DNA of 24,831 nt, from positions 995 to 25,825 of the forward strand of contig DOSQ01000069.1 of assembly GCA_003512125.1 (NCBI GenBank), written 5' to 3'. The first letter of the stretch is position 1. Each line of letters starts with the position of its first letter. The DNA is from Acidaminococcaceae bacterium (GTDB lineage: Bacteria; Bacillota; Negativicutes; Acidaminococcales; Acidaminococcaceae). The notes beneath the pieces are model-generated. The model searched no databases. It was not told the DNA's origin and worked only from the letters and a program-made list of their open reading frames with translations. Position numbers and translations under genes: made by a program. This document shows positions 15,840 to 23,809 of the stretch, piece after piece.

Positions 15840-16607
15840 ATGGATAATAAGTTGTGGTCTGTGTTAAAAGAATTAAAATCCAATCAGTTCGAGTGGGTGG
15901 AACTATCCCATTCCCTAAACAATGACAGTCCGTTCTGGAGTGGCATACCGGAAGGCTCCGTGGAACTGAGCAAAGTGGTGTTTGACTGGGGGAACCCCAT
16001 GTTGGAATGCCTGATCCACACCTTTAAGTTCCCTGGTCAGTTCGGTACCCATGTAGATTTCCCGGGGCATTTTGTAAAAGACGCGCCTTTATCCGAACAA
16101 TACGGTGTAAAGGATTTTGTGTTCCCCCTGGTGGTAATTGATATCAGCGAAAAAGTTAAAGAAAATGTGGATTATGCTGTTACGGTAGAAGATATCAAAG
16201 CGTATGAAGCAAAACACGGTCCTGTTCCGGAAGGTGCATTTGTAGCCCTGCGGACAGACTGGTATAAACGCTGGCCGGACATGGATAAACTGGCAAACGT
16301 AGGGCCCGATGGAAACGAACATTGTCCGGGTTGGTCGCTGGATGCCCTGAAATATATTTTTGAAGTACGCAAGGCAGCGGCCAACGGCCATGAGACACTG
16401 GATACGGACGCAAGCTATCTGGCCGTGGAAGCCGGAGACCTGGCCTGTGAGCGGTATGTTCTGTCTTCCGGGAAACTCCAGATTGAAGTGCTTTGCAACC
16501 TGGATAAAGTAGCGCCGACGGGCGCTGTCCTGTTTGCTTCCTGGCCGCGTATAGAAGGCGCTACCGGTTTGCCGGCCCGTGTGTATGCACTGACTCCTAA
16601 AAAATGA
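15840..16607 (+). CDS. Cyclase/kynurenine-formamidase-family hydrolase
   Basis: Metal-dependent amidohydrolase-like protein of the cyclase family (PF04199), which includes kynurenine formamidase and isatin hydrolase. ATG 15840 is chosen because AAGGAGG (15824-15830) is nine bases upstream; the earlier ATG 15807 has no such site. 255 residues. The family motif appears as QFGTHVDFPGHF (residues 67-78), with His71, Asp73 and His77 intact. Gln67 stands where the first metal histidine normally is. In the C-terminal motif ERYVLSSGKLQIE, Glu204 replaces the usual histidine, while Glu216 is kept. The metal site is therefore non-standard, and the substrate cannot be predicted. GALVAL-like FVALRTDWY and SWPRIEGATGLPARVYAL are typical of the family. 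It is probably co-transcribed with the upstream M48 gene. Confidence 0.82.
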   Translation: MDNKLWSVLKELKSNQFEWVELSHSLNNDSPFWSGIPEGSVELSKVVFDWGNPMLECLIHTFKFPGQFGTHVDFPGHFVKDAPLSEQYGVKDFVFPLVVIDISEKVKENVDYAVTVEDIKAYEAKHGPVPEGAFVALRTDWYKRWPDMDKLANVGPDGNEHCPGWSLDALKYIFEVRKAAANGHETLDTDASYLAVEAGDLACERYVLSSGKLQIEVLCNLDKVAPTGAVLFASWPRIEGATGLPARVYALTPKK

Positions 16608-16681
16608 GAACAGTAATTAAAAACATTATTTAAACACATTTTTTTCTTATAATTTTTTTGCTATGTAAGTAAAGTTTTTTA

Positions 16682-16690
16682 TGGTACAAT
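16682..16690 (+). promoter_or_regulatory. Extended -10 promoter of the SPFH gene
   Basis: TGGTACAAT, a one-mismatch -10 box with TG extension, lies in an AT-rich 188-base gap. It would give a leader of about 100 bases ending in a near-perfect AAGGAGGG ribosome site (16780-16787). The leader also holds the palindrome GAATAATTATTC at 16744-16755, of unknown meaning. Confidence 0.45.
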
Positions 16691-16795
16691 AAAGATAGAA
16701 TCGAACTGTCAATTTTGTTGTATTACTATATTACGTTTGTACAGAATAATTATTCAGTAATATTGAAAAAATGTTAATTAAGGAGGGTAACACAC

Positions 16796-18262
16796 ATGGG
16801 CTTAATTAAAGCAGGCATGGGCGCCATTGGCGGCGTATTGGCCGACCAGTGGAAAGAGTACTTTTATTGCGACAGCATGACCCCTGATGTTTTGATGTGC
16901 AAGGGCCAGAAACGGACCAGCAGCCAGGGCCGCAGCTCCAACACCAGCGGGGAAGACAACATTATCTCCAACGGCTCGGTCATCGCGGTTAACGCAGGCC
17001 AGTGCATGATGATTGTGGAACAGGGCAAGGTCGTTGACCTTTGCGCAGAACCCGGCGAATATACTTATGACAAATCGACGGAACCTTCCGTGTTTACTGG
17101 CGATCTGAAAGAAAGCGTAATCCAGGTATTCCAGCGCATGGGTAAGCGTTTTACCTTTGGCGGCGATACTGGTAAGGATCAGCGTGTGTATTACTTCAAC
17201 ACGAAAGAAATCATTGGTAATAAATACGGCACCCCTGCGGAAATTCCCTTCAAGGTTATTGAAGAAAATACCGGACGGTCGCTGCTGGTACGTATTCGCT
17301 GCTTCGGCGAATACAGTTACCGGATTGTCGATCCGATTTTGTTCTATACCAGCATTGCAGGCAATGCACCGGAACAGTATCTGCGCAGCCAGTGGGACAG
17401 CCAGTTGAAATCGGAACTGCTGACTGCTTTACAGCCTGCCTTTGGCAAGATTTCTGCGCAGCGTATTGATTACACGGAACTGCCGATGCGCACTATGGAA
17501 CTGGCAGATGCACTGAATGACGTATTGTCCCATAAATGGCGCGACCTGCGCGGCATCGAGGTCGTATCGTTCGGCGTAAACAGCGTGAAAGCAAACGAAG
17601 AAGACGAAGCGAAGCTGCAGAAAGTACAGATGGGCGCTATGATGAGCAATCCGGAAATGCGTCTGGGTGTTCTGACCGACGCTACGGCTGACGGTATCCG
17701 CGGCGCGGCGACCAATGAAAGTGGCGGAATGGGCCCGATGGGTGCATTTATTGGTATGGGTATGGCAAACATGGCCGGCGGCATGGCCATGGGCAATGCG
17801 TATGGACCTGCCGGTCAGTATCCGCCGCCCCAGTACGGACAACAGCCTCCGTATCCGCAGCAGCAGCCTCCTCAACCGGGGGCAGCTCCCGCAGCAGCAG
17901 GCTGGACCTGCTCCTGCGGACATACTGGCAATACGGGTAAGTTCTGTGGTAATTGTGGCCAACCGAAACCGGAACCGAAACCGGCAGGCGGCTGGGACTG
18001 CGCATGTGGCGCCAAAGGCAACACAGGAAAATTCTGTGCTAACTGTGGTAAACCGCAACCGGCAGCGCCGGCAGGGTGGACCTGCAGTTGCGGCAGCGTG
18101 AACCAGGGTCAGTTCTGTCCTAACTGTGGTTCCCGTAAACCGGCAGACGCGCCGCTGTATAAGTGCGATAAATGCGGCTGGCAGCCGGAAGATCCCCACA
18201 ATCCGCCTAAATTCTGCCCGCAGTGCGGCGATCCGTTCAATGAAGAGGATATCGTAAAATAA
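16796..18262 (+). CDS. SPFH-domain protein with four C-terminal zinc ribbons (YdjI-like)
   Basis: 488-residue cytoplasmic protein of the group that includes B. subtilis YdjI, an SPFH (flotillin-like) protein linked to membrane stress. Residues 1-20 may form an amphipathic membrane-contact helix. About 60-285 is the SPFH-like domain (VIAVNAGQCMMIVEQGKV at 62-79 is a typical opening). About 300-340 is Gly/Met-rich and 340-368 is a Pro/Gln-rich linker. Four zinc ribbons start near Trp370, Trp400, Trp428 and Tyr455. The first three follow W-x-C-x-C-G ... F-C-x-x-C-G; the fourth has C-x-x-C twice. The repeats share protein pattern but not codons, so the duplication is old. The ribosome site is near-perfect, and the gene has its own promoter and terminator. 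The zinc ribbons probably bind a partner; which one is unknown. Confidence 0.87.
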   Translation: MGLIKAGMGAIGGVLADQWKEYFYCDSMTPDVLMCKGQKRTSSQGRSSNTSGEDNIISNGSVIAVNAGQCMMIVEQGKVVDLCAEPGEYTYDKSTEPSVFTGDLKESVIQVFQRMGKRFTFGGDTGKDQRVYYFNTKEIIGNKYGTPAEIPFKVIEENTGRSLLVRIRCFGEYSYRIVDPILFYTSIAGNAPEQYLRSQWDSQLKSELLTALQPAFGKISAQRIDYTELPMRTMELADALNDVLSHKWRDLRGIEVVSFGVNSVKANEEDEAKLQKVQMGAMMSNPEMRLGVLTDATADGIRGAATNESGGMGPMGAFIGMGMANMAGGMAMGNAYGPAGQYPPPQYGQQPPYPQQQPPQPGAAPAAAGWTCSCGHTGNTGKFCGNCGQPKPEPKPAGGWDCACGAKGNTGKFCANCGKPQPAAPAGWTCSCGSVNQGQFCPNCGSRKPADAPLYKCDKCGWQPEDPHNPPKFCPQCGDPFNEEDIVK

Positions 18263-18357
18263 CTTTTATTGAATAACTCAGTAGTTGACAGTTTACTGGT
18301 TCGGTTATGTTTTGTTGCAGTACAAGCTGAAGCAATTTAATAAAACCTGGGTAATTG

Positions 18358-18394
18358 GCCTGCCGTCTGCTGAAGCATGCGGCAGGTCTTTTTC
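18358..18394 (+). terminator. Terminator after the SPFH gene
   Basis: CCTGCCG (18359-18365) pairs with CGGCAGG (18380-18386), and TCTTTTTC follows. It lies about 95 bases after the stop. The bases between hold no reading frame of note. Confidence 0.8.
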
Positions 18395-18400
18395 AGGAAT

Positions 18401-18428
18401 TTGCTGACCGAAGATTAGAATTTATAAT
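18401..18428 (+). promoter_or_regulatory. ppdK promoter
   Basis: TTGCTG (18401-18406), a 16-base spacer and TATAAT (18423-18428). The leader of about 90 bases contains short stems (CAGGC/GCCTG at 18438-18450 and GTTG/CAAC at 18464-18474) that I cannot assign to a known riboswitch. AAAAAGGAGAG before the gene is the ribosome site. Confidence 0.6.
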
Positions 18429-18526
18429 GCAGCGTTGCAGGCGATGCCTGTGATCTTCACAATGTTGCCGCAACAGTAAGTAAGAGGCGTTAAAAACTAA
18501 TAAAAAGGAGAGAAGGTTCGATTACA

Positions 18527-21163
18527 ATGGAAGCAGCAAAAAAATGGGTCTACACTTTTTACGAAGGAAACGCGCAGATGAAAGAACTGCTGGGAGGCAA
18601 AGGTGCCAACCTGGCAGAGATGACAAATTTAGGGCTGCCGATTCCCATGGGCTTCACGATTACTACGGAAGCCTGCACGGATTACTATAAATCCGGCCGT
18701 AAAATTTCCAATGAGATTCAGCAGCAGATTTTTGAGTCATTACGCTGGCTGGAAAAGGAAAATGGCAAAAAATTCGGCGACAACAGCGATCCGCTGCTGG
18801 TTTCCGTACGCAGCGGGGCCCGGGTATCCATGCCGGGTATGATGGATACTATTTTAAATTTAGGCTTGAATGATGTTTCTGTAAAAGGCTTTGCGCAGAA
18901 AACTAATAATCCACGCTTTGCCTATGATTCCTACCGCCGCTTCATCCAGATGTTTTCGGATGTGGTAATGGAAGTACCTAAATCAAAATTTGAAAAAATT
19001 ATTGACGAAATCAAAGAACAGAAGGGCGTTAAATTCGATGTTGATCTGGATGTCAACGATATGAAAAAACTGATTAAACGCTTTAAAGCGCTCTATAAAG
19101 AGGCCATTGGTCAGGAATTTCCACAAGATCCAGACACTCAGCTGATGGAAGCGGTAAAGGCCGTATTCCGTTCCTGGGATAACCCCCGGGCCAATGTGTA
19201 CCGCCGCATGAATGATATCCCCGGTGACTGGGGCACAGCAGTCAACATCCAGACCATGGTATTTGGCAATATGGGCAATACATCCGGCACTGGCGTGGCT
19301 TTTACCCGGAATCCGGCGACAGGTGCCAGGGGAATTTACGGCGAGTACCTGATTGACGCCCAGGGCGAAGACGTGGTAGCCGGCGTGCGCACTCCTCAGC
19401 CTATCAGCAAGCTGGAAGAAGATATGCCGGGCTGCTACAGTGAATTTATCAATCTGGCCCACAAGTTGGAAAGTCATTACCGCGACATGCAGGATATGGA
19501 ATTTACCATTCAGGAAGGCAAGCTGTTTTTCCTGCAGACCCGTAATGGGAAACGTACGGCGGAAGCGGCCATCAATATTGCCTGCGATCTGGTGGAGGAG
19601 GGGATGATAACACCGGAAGAAGCGCTGCTGCGTATTGAAGCAAAATCTCTGGATCAGTTATTGCATCCGACCTTTGATGCCGAAGCGTTGGAAGAAGGAA
19701 AGGTAATCGGCCATGCCTTGCCGGCTTCTCCGGGCAGCGCGGCCGGAAAAGTGTATTTTACGGCGGAAGACGCCAAAAATGCGGCGGCCAGAGGCGAGCG
19801 TGTCATCTTGGTCCGCCTGGAAACATCGCCGGAAGATATTGAAGGTATGCATGCGGCAGAAGGCATCCTGACGGCCCGCGGCGGCATGACCAGCCATGCT
19901 GCAGTAGTAGCCAGAGGTATGGGAACCTGCTGCGTATCCGGCTGCAATGACCTGAAAGTAAAAGAAGAAGAAAAAGCGTTTGAACTGAACGGTACGGTGT
20001 ACCATGAAGGGGACTATATTTCCCTGGACGGTTCCACCGGTACGATTTACGAAGGGGATATTCCCACAGTGGAAGCGGAAATCAGCGGAAACTTTGGTTG
20101 TATCATGCGCTGGGCCGACCAGTTCCGCAAGATGAAGGTGCGTACTAACGCGGACACGCCGGCTGATGCAGAAAATGCGGTACGGTTGGGCGCGGAAGGC
20201 ATCGGTCTGTGCCGGACGGAGCACATGTTCTTTGACGCGGAACGGATTCCCAAATTCCGCCGCATGATCCTGTCGGATACAGTGGAACAGCGGGAAGCCG
20301 CGCTAGCAGAGCTGTTGCCGTATCAGCGTGAAGATTTTATCGGCATGTATAAAGCGCTGCGGGGCCGTCCCATGACGATCCGTTTCCTGGATCCGCCGCT
20401 GCATGAATTCCTGCCCAAGACGGAAGCAGAGATGCGGGAACTGGCTGACAGTATGGGACTGACGTATGAAAAAGTGAAAGCCCACTGCGAAGCCATGCAT
20501 GAGTTTAACCCCATGATGGGTCTGCGGGGTTGCCGTCTCAGTGTTATTTATCCGGAAATTTCCCGTATGCAGACCCGCGCCGTTATTGAAGCGGCCATTG
20601 CGGTGAAGAAAGAGATGAATTATGATATCGTTCCCGAAATCATGGTTCCGCTGACCGGCGAGCGTAAGGAGTTGCTGTTCGTAAAGAACATCATCGTAGA
20701 AACGGCGGAAAAGGTTATGAAGGAGCAGGGCTATTTCCTGAATTACCAGGTCGGCACCATGATTGAAATCCCGAGGGCCGCGCTGACTGCGGATGACGTG
20801 GCCAAGGAAGCCGATTTCTTCAGCTTCGGCACCAACGATCTGACCCAGATGACCTTCGGTTTCTCTCGTGACGACGCCGGTAAATTCCTGGAAAGCTATT
20901 ACGATCAGAAAATTTATGAGTCTGATCCGTTCAGCAAACTGGATCAGGCGGGCGTCGGCCAACTGATGCGGATGGCTGTACAGAAAGGCCGTAAGGTCAA
21001 TCCGATGCTGCATTGCGGCATCTGCGGCGAACATGGCGGCGATCCGTCTTCGGTAGCTTTCTGCCAGGAGCTGGGGCTGGACTACGTTTCTTGCTCGCCG
21101 TTCCGCGTGCCCATTGCCCGGTTGGCAGCCGCTCAGGCAGCCATTAATCTGAAAAACAGATAA
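18527..21163 (+). CDS. ppdK: Pyruvate, phosphate dikinase
   Basis: Interconverts pyruvate + ATP + phosphate with PEP + AMP + pyrophosphate in the cytoplasm, connecting fermentation to gluconeogenesis. 878 residues, matching the usual 870-880. The N-terminal ATP-grasp domain begins GGKGANLAEM and contains SVRSGARVSMPGMMDT. The central swivelling domain carries the phosphorylated His457 in GGMTSHAAVVARG. The C-terminal PEP/pyruvate barrel contains LRGCRLSVIYPEI, FFSFGTNDLTQM and the active-site Cys833 in CGICGEHGG. These agree with the Clostridium symbiosum enzyme, where the residues are His455 and Cys831. All domains are complete and in frame. It is a single-gene unit with its own promoter and terminator. 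The usual regulator PPDK-regulatory protein (kinase/phosphatase) is not next to it. Confidence 0.98.
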   Translation: MEAAKKWVYTFYEGNAQMKELLGGKGANLAEMTNLGLPIPMGFTITTEACTDYYKSGRKISNEIQQQIFESLRWLEKENGKKFGDNSDPLLVSVRSGARVSMPGMMDTILNLGLNDVSVKGFAQKTNNPRFAYDSYRRFIQMFSDVVMEVPKSKFEKIIDEIKEQKGVKFDVDLDVNDMKKLIKRFKALYKEAIGQEFPQDPDTQLMEAVKAVFRSWDNPRANVYRRMNDIPGDWGTAVNIQTMVFGNMGNTSGTGVAFTRNPATGARGIYGEYLIDAQGEDVVAGVRTPQPISKLEEDMPGCYSEFINLAHKLESHYRDMQDMEFTIQEGKLFFLQTRNGKRTAEAAINIACDLVEEGMITPEEALLRIEAKSLDQLLHPTFDAEALEEGKVIGHALPASPGSAAGKVYFTAEDAKNAAARGERVILVRLETSPEDIEGMHAAEGILTARGGMTSHAAVVARGMGTCCVSGCNDLKVKEEEKAFELNGTVYHEGDYISLDGSTGTIYEGDIPTVEAEISGNFGCIMRWADQFRKMKVRTNADTPADAENAVRLGAEGIGLCRTEHMFFDAERIPKFRRMILSDTVEQREAALAELLPYQREDFIGMYKALRGRPMTIRFLDPPLHEFLPKTEAEMRELADSMGLTYEKVKAHCEAMHEFNPMMGLRGCRLSVIYPEISRMQTRAVIEAAIAVKKEMNYDIVPEIMVPLTGERKELLFVKNIIVETAEKVMKEQGYFLNYQVGTMIEIPRAALTADDVAKEADFFSFGTNDLTQMTFGFSRDDAGKFLESYYDQKIYESDPFSKLDQAGVGQLMRMAVQKGRKVNPMLHCGICGEHGGDPSSVAFCQELGLDYVSCSPFRVPIARLAAAQAAINLKNR

Positions 21164-21269
21164 CAGTTAGCACAGCCATTTTTTATGGAAAAGAAATAAT
21201 TAATACTTTAAGTTTTCGGAGATTAACTAAAAACGCGCCAACGCTGGCATCGGTCCGGAAACGTATCAG

Positions 21270-21308
21270 CAGGCGGTTCTGTATAAGGGGCAGGCCGCCT
21301 GTTTTTTG
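21270..21308 (+). terminator. Terminator after ppdK
   Basis: CAGGCGG (21270-21276) pairs with CCGCCTG (21295-21301), followed by TTTTTT. The 100 bases between the stop codon and this stem show no gene. Confidence 0.75.
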
Positions 21309-21330
21309 ATTTATTAAAATGCATAAAGAT

Positions 21331-21344
21331 TTAATAAATATACA
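21331..21344. promoter_or_regulatory. Possible ARG box (ArgR operator)
   Basis: TTAATAAATATACA agrees with the E. coli-type ARG box TGAATwwwwATTCA at 12 of 14 positions. It lies 10 bases upstream of the argC -35 box. A weaker overlapping match starts at 21320. The DNA is AT-rich, so chance matches are likely, and no properly spaced second box was found. Confidence 0.35.
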
Positions 21345-21353
21345 AAAAATAGC

Positions 21354-21382
21354 TTGACAGAAAAGGTAAATTCATCTATTAT
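21354..21382 (+). promoter_or_regulatory. argC operon promoter
   Basis: A perfect -35 TTGACA (21354-21359), a 17-base spacer and TATTAT (21377-21382). Transcription should start near 21389, leaving a leader of about 57 bases before argC. Confidence 0.85.
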
Positions 21383-21445
21383 ATGCTTAATCATATTGTC
21401 TGCATTTTAAGTTTATAATTTTGTATGTAAGAGCCGAGGTCAATC

Positions 21446-22369
21446 ATGATAAAAGTTTTTATTGACGGAAGTTCCGGTACGACCGGCTTACGAATTCGTG
21501 AAAGATTATGCATGCGTAACGATATAGAACTGATTACATTGGACGAAACGCTTCGTAAGGATGAAGGCGCTCGGCGGGCCGCATTTCAGAAAGCCGACGT
21601 GGCTTTTCTCTGCCTTCCTGACGCGGCGGCCATAGAAGCGGTGGAACTGGCAAAAGGAAGCGGTGCTGTAATCATCGACACATCTACGGCCCACCGGACG
21701 GCCACAGGCTGGGCCTACGGCATGCCGGAGCTGACCGGATACAAAGAAAAAATTGCAAAAGCGAAGTGTATTGCCAATCCGGGCTGTCATGCCAGCGGCT
21801 TTATCGCGTTAGTGGTGCCTCTGGTGGAGAAGGGACTGCTGGCAAAAGATACATGGCTTACCTGTTTTTCCCTGACCGGATACTCCGGCGGAGGAAAAAA
21901 TATGATCGCAGAATACGAGGACCCGCATCGAAGTCCGCTGCTGAATGCTCCCAGACAATACGCTCTGGGACAGATCCATAAACATCTGAAAGAGATGAAC
22001 GTGGTCTGCGGACTGGAAAACAGTCCGGTGTTTTGTCCTATCGTTGCAGACTTTTACAGCGGCATGGAAGTCACAGTGCCCCTGTTCAAAAAAGATCTGA
22101 AGGGCAGCATGTCCGATGTCCGACAGGTTTATGCGGAGTATTACACAGGGCCTCTCATTCATTTTAAAGAAACGGCCGACGAAAAAGGTTTCCTGTCCGC
22201 AGCGGCCTTTTCCGGACGGGACGACATGGAAATTACTGTAACGGGCAATGAGGACCGGATTCTTCTTGTTTCCCGGTTCGATAACCTGGGGAAAGGGGCT
22301 TCCGGCGCGGCCATCCAGAACATGAACATTGTGCTGGGGCTGCCGGAAACGACAGGACTGGAAATTTAA
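21446..22369 (+). CDS. argC: N-acetyl-gamma-glutamyl-phosphate reductase, short form
   Basis: NADPH-dependent reductase converting N-acetylglutamyl-phosphate to the semialdehyde, the third step of arginine synthesis. 307 residues, matching the shorter type-2 ArgC class, not the roughly 345-residue form. The N-terminal nucleotide-binding loop is FIDGSSGTTGLRI. DTSTAHR follows at about residues 76-82. The catalytic cysteine is Cys114 in NPGCHASG. SLTGYSGGGKNM and the C-terminal GKGASGAAIQNMN are also typical. ATG 21446 has a GAGCCGAGGT stretch upstream as a weak ribosome site. It opens the arginine operon, with argJ 92 bases downstream. Confidence 0.95.
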   Translation: MIKVFIDGSSGTTGLRIRERLCMRNDIELITLDETLRKDEGARRAAFQKADVAFLCLPDAAAIEAVELAKGSGAVIIDTSTAHRTATGWAYGMPELTGYKEKIAKAKCIANPGCHASGFIALVVPLVEKGLLAKDTWLTCFSLTGYSGGGKNMIAEYEDPHRSPLLNAPRQYALGQIHKHLKEMNVVCGLENSPVFCPIVADFYSGMEVTVPLFKKDLKGSMSDVRQVYAEYYTGPLIHFKETADEKGFLSAAAFSGRDDMEITVTGNEDRILLVSRFDNLGKGASGAAIQNMNIVLGLPETTGLEI

Positions 22370-22461
22370 ATCAAAGGAATATGTCAGTGTCACAGTACTT
22401 CTGGCGTACAGGCAGACTAACGAGAAAAAGGCGTAATGATTAAATATTTGGAGGAAAAAGG

Positions 22462-23676
22462 ATGAAACAGATAGAGGGCGGTGTCTGCGCCGCAAAAGGT
22501 TTTACCGCAAGCGGTATTTACTGCGGTATCCGGAAGAAAAATAATAAGAACGATCTGGCGCTGATTTTCAGCAAGGTTCCAGCTCACGCAGCAGCGGTTT
22601 ATACGACGAATCTGGTGAAAGGCGCGCCTCTCACTGTTACAAAACAGCATATTGCTGACGGTATCGCCCAGGCGGTTCTCTGTAACAGCGGCAATGCCAA
22701 CACCTGTAACAGCGACGGAATTGAAATTGCCGAAAAGATGAGTGCCCTGGCTGCGGAAAAGCTGGGAATCAGCAAAGACGATGTTGTCGTGGCGTCTACC
22801 GGCGTCATCGGACAGAAACTGAATATCACTCCCATTGCCAACGGCATGGACAAACTGGTGGGCGCGTTATCGGAGGCTGGAGGCGACGAAGCCGCCAAAG
22901 CCATCATGACCACCGATACCGTAATGAAAAAGATTGCGGTAGAATTTGCGATTGGCGGCAAGACATGCCACATGGGCGGTATTGCCAAAGGAAGCGGCAT
23001 GATCCACCCCAACATGGCGACCATGCTGGTATTTCTCACCACAGACGCGGCCATTTCTGCACCGATGTTGCAGAAAGCGCTGAGCCACGATGTACAGAAA
23101 ACTTTTAACATGCTCAGCGTGGATGGCGATACATCTACCAATGATATGGTGGCCATTCTGGCAAACGGCATGGCCGGCAATGCGGAGATTACAGAAGAAG
23201 GTCCTGCCTTTGATATCTTTATGCAAGCGCTGAACACCATAACGATTGCGCTGTGCCGTTCCATCGCCGGAGACGGGGAAGGTGCTACCAAACTGCTGGA
23301 ATGTGACGTAACCGGCGCCGCCAATGAAAAAACGGCTGCCGTGGTAGCCAAGAGCGTGATCACCAGCAGCCTGCTGAAAGCCGCTATGTTCGGCGCCGAT
23401 GCCAACTGGGGACGCGTACTCTGCGCCATCGGGTACAGCGGTGCGGATTTGGAAGTGAATAAAGTGGACGTGGCCTTCCAATCTGCCAAAGGGATCCTGC
23501 CGGTGTGCCAAAACGGGGCTGGGGTAGATTTCTCTGAAGAAACAGCCAAGGAAATTCTGTTGGAAAAAGAAATCACGATTTTAGTGAATCTGAACAGCGG
23601 CAACGCCAGCGCCACAGCCTGGGGTTGTGACCTGACGTATGATTATGTGAAGATTAACGGCGATTACCGTTCGTAA
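22462..23676 (+). CDS. argJ: Bifunctional ornithine acetyltransferase/N-acetylglutamate synthase
   Basis: Moves the acetyl group from N-acetylornithine to glutamate (the cyclic arginine pathway) and may also acetylate glutamate from acetyl-CoA. 404 residues, standard length. ArgJ cuts itself into two chains before a conserved threonine; here this is Thr187 in HPNMATML, so the precursor should process normally. Other hallmarks are LCNSGNANTC near 73-82, STGVIGQKL and MFGADANWGRV. GGAGG at 22450-22454 is a good ribosome site. Whether it is mono- or bifunctional cannot be told from sequence; no argA is in the window, which leaves the bifunctional option open. It sits between argC and argB in one operon. 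Confidence 0.96.
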   Translation: MKQIEGGVCAAKGFTASGIYCGIRKKNNKNDLALIFSKVPAHAAAVYTTNLVKGAPLTVTKQHIADGIAQAVLCNSGNANTCNSDGIEIAEKMSALAAEKLGISKDDVVVASTGVIGQKLNITPIANGMDKLVGALSEAGGDEAAKAIMTTDTVMKKIAVEFAIGGKTCHMGGIAKGSGMIHPNMATMLVFLTTDAAISAPMLQKALSHDVQKTFNMLSVDGDTSTNDMVAILANGMAGNAEITEEGPAFDIFMQALNTITIALCRSIAGDGEGATKLLECDVTGAANEKTAAVVAKSVITSSLLKAAMFGADANWGRVLCAIGYSGADLEVNKVDVAFQSAKGILPVCQNGAGVDFSEETAKEILLEKEITILVNLNSGNASATAWGCDLTYDYVKINGDYRS

Positions 23677-23689
23677 GTGTTTAGGGTGC

Positions 23690-23766
23690 TTTTTGTGAAT
23701 GGATACGCAATACCCTTTGGCGTAGTACTACTACGCCAGCGGCCCTTTCCTTGTCCTTCGCAAAAA
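23690..23766. repeat. Nested inverted repeat between argJ and argB
   Basis: TGGCGTAG (23718-23725) pairs perfectly with CTACGCCA (23731-23738) around a 5-base loop. Outside this, TTTTTGTGAA (23690-23699) pairs with TTCGCAAAAA (23757-23766), with one G/U. The two arms are equal in length, but the middle sections do not pair. No T-run follows the inner stem, so it is not a standard terminator. It fills most of the 133-base gap between the two genes. Confidence 0.6.
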
Positions 23767-23809
23767 TCTCCACGTAAGCAAAAAAATGTGTTAACAGAGG
23801 TGTTATAAA

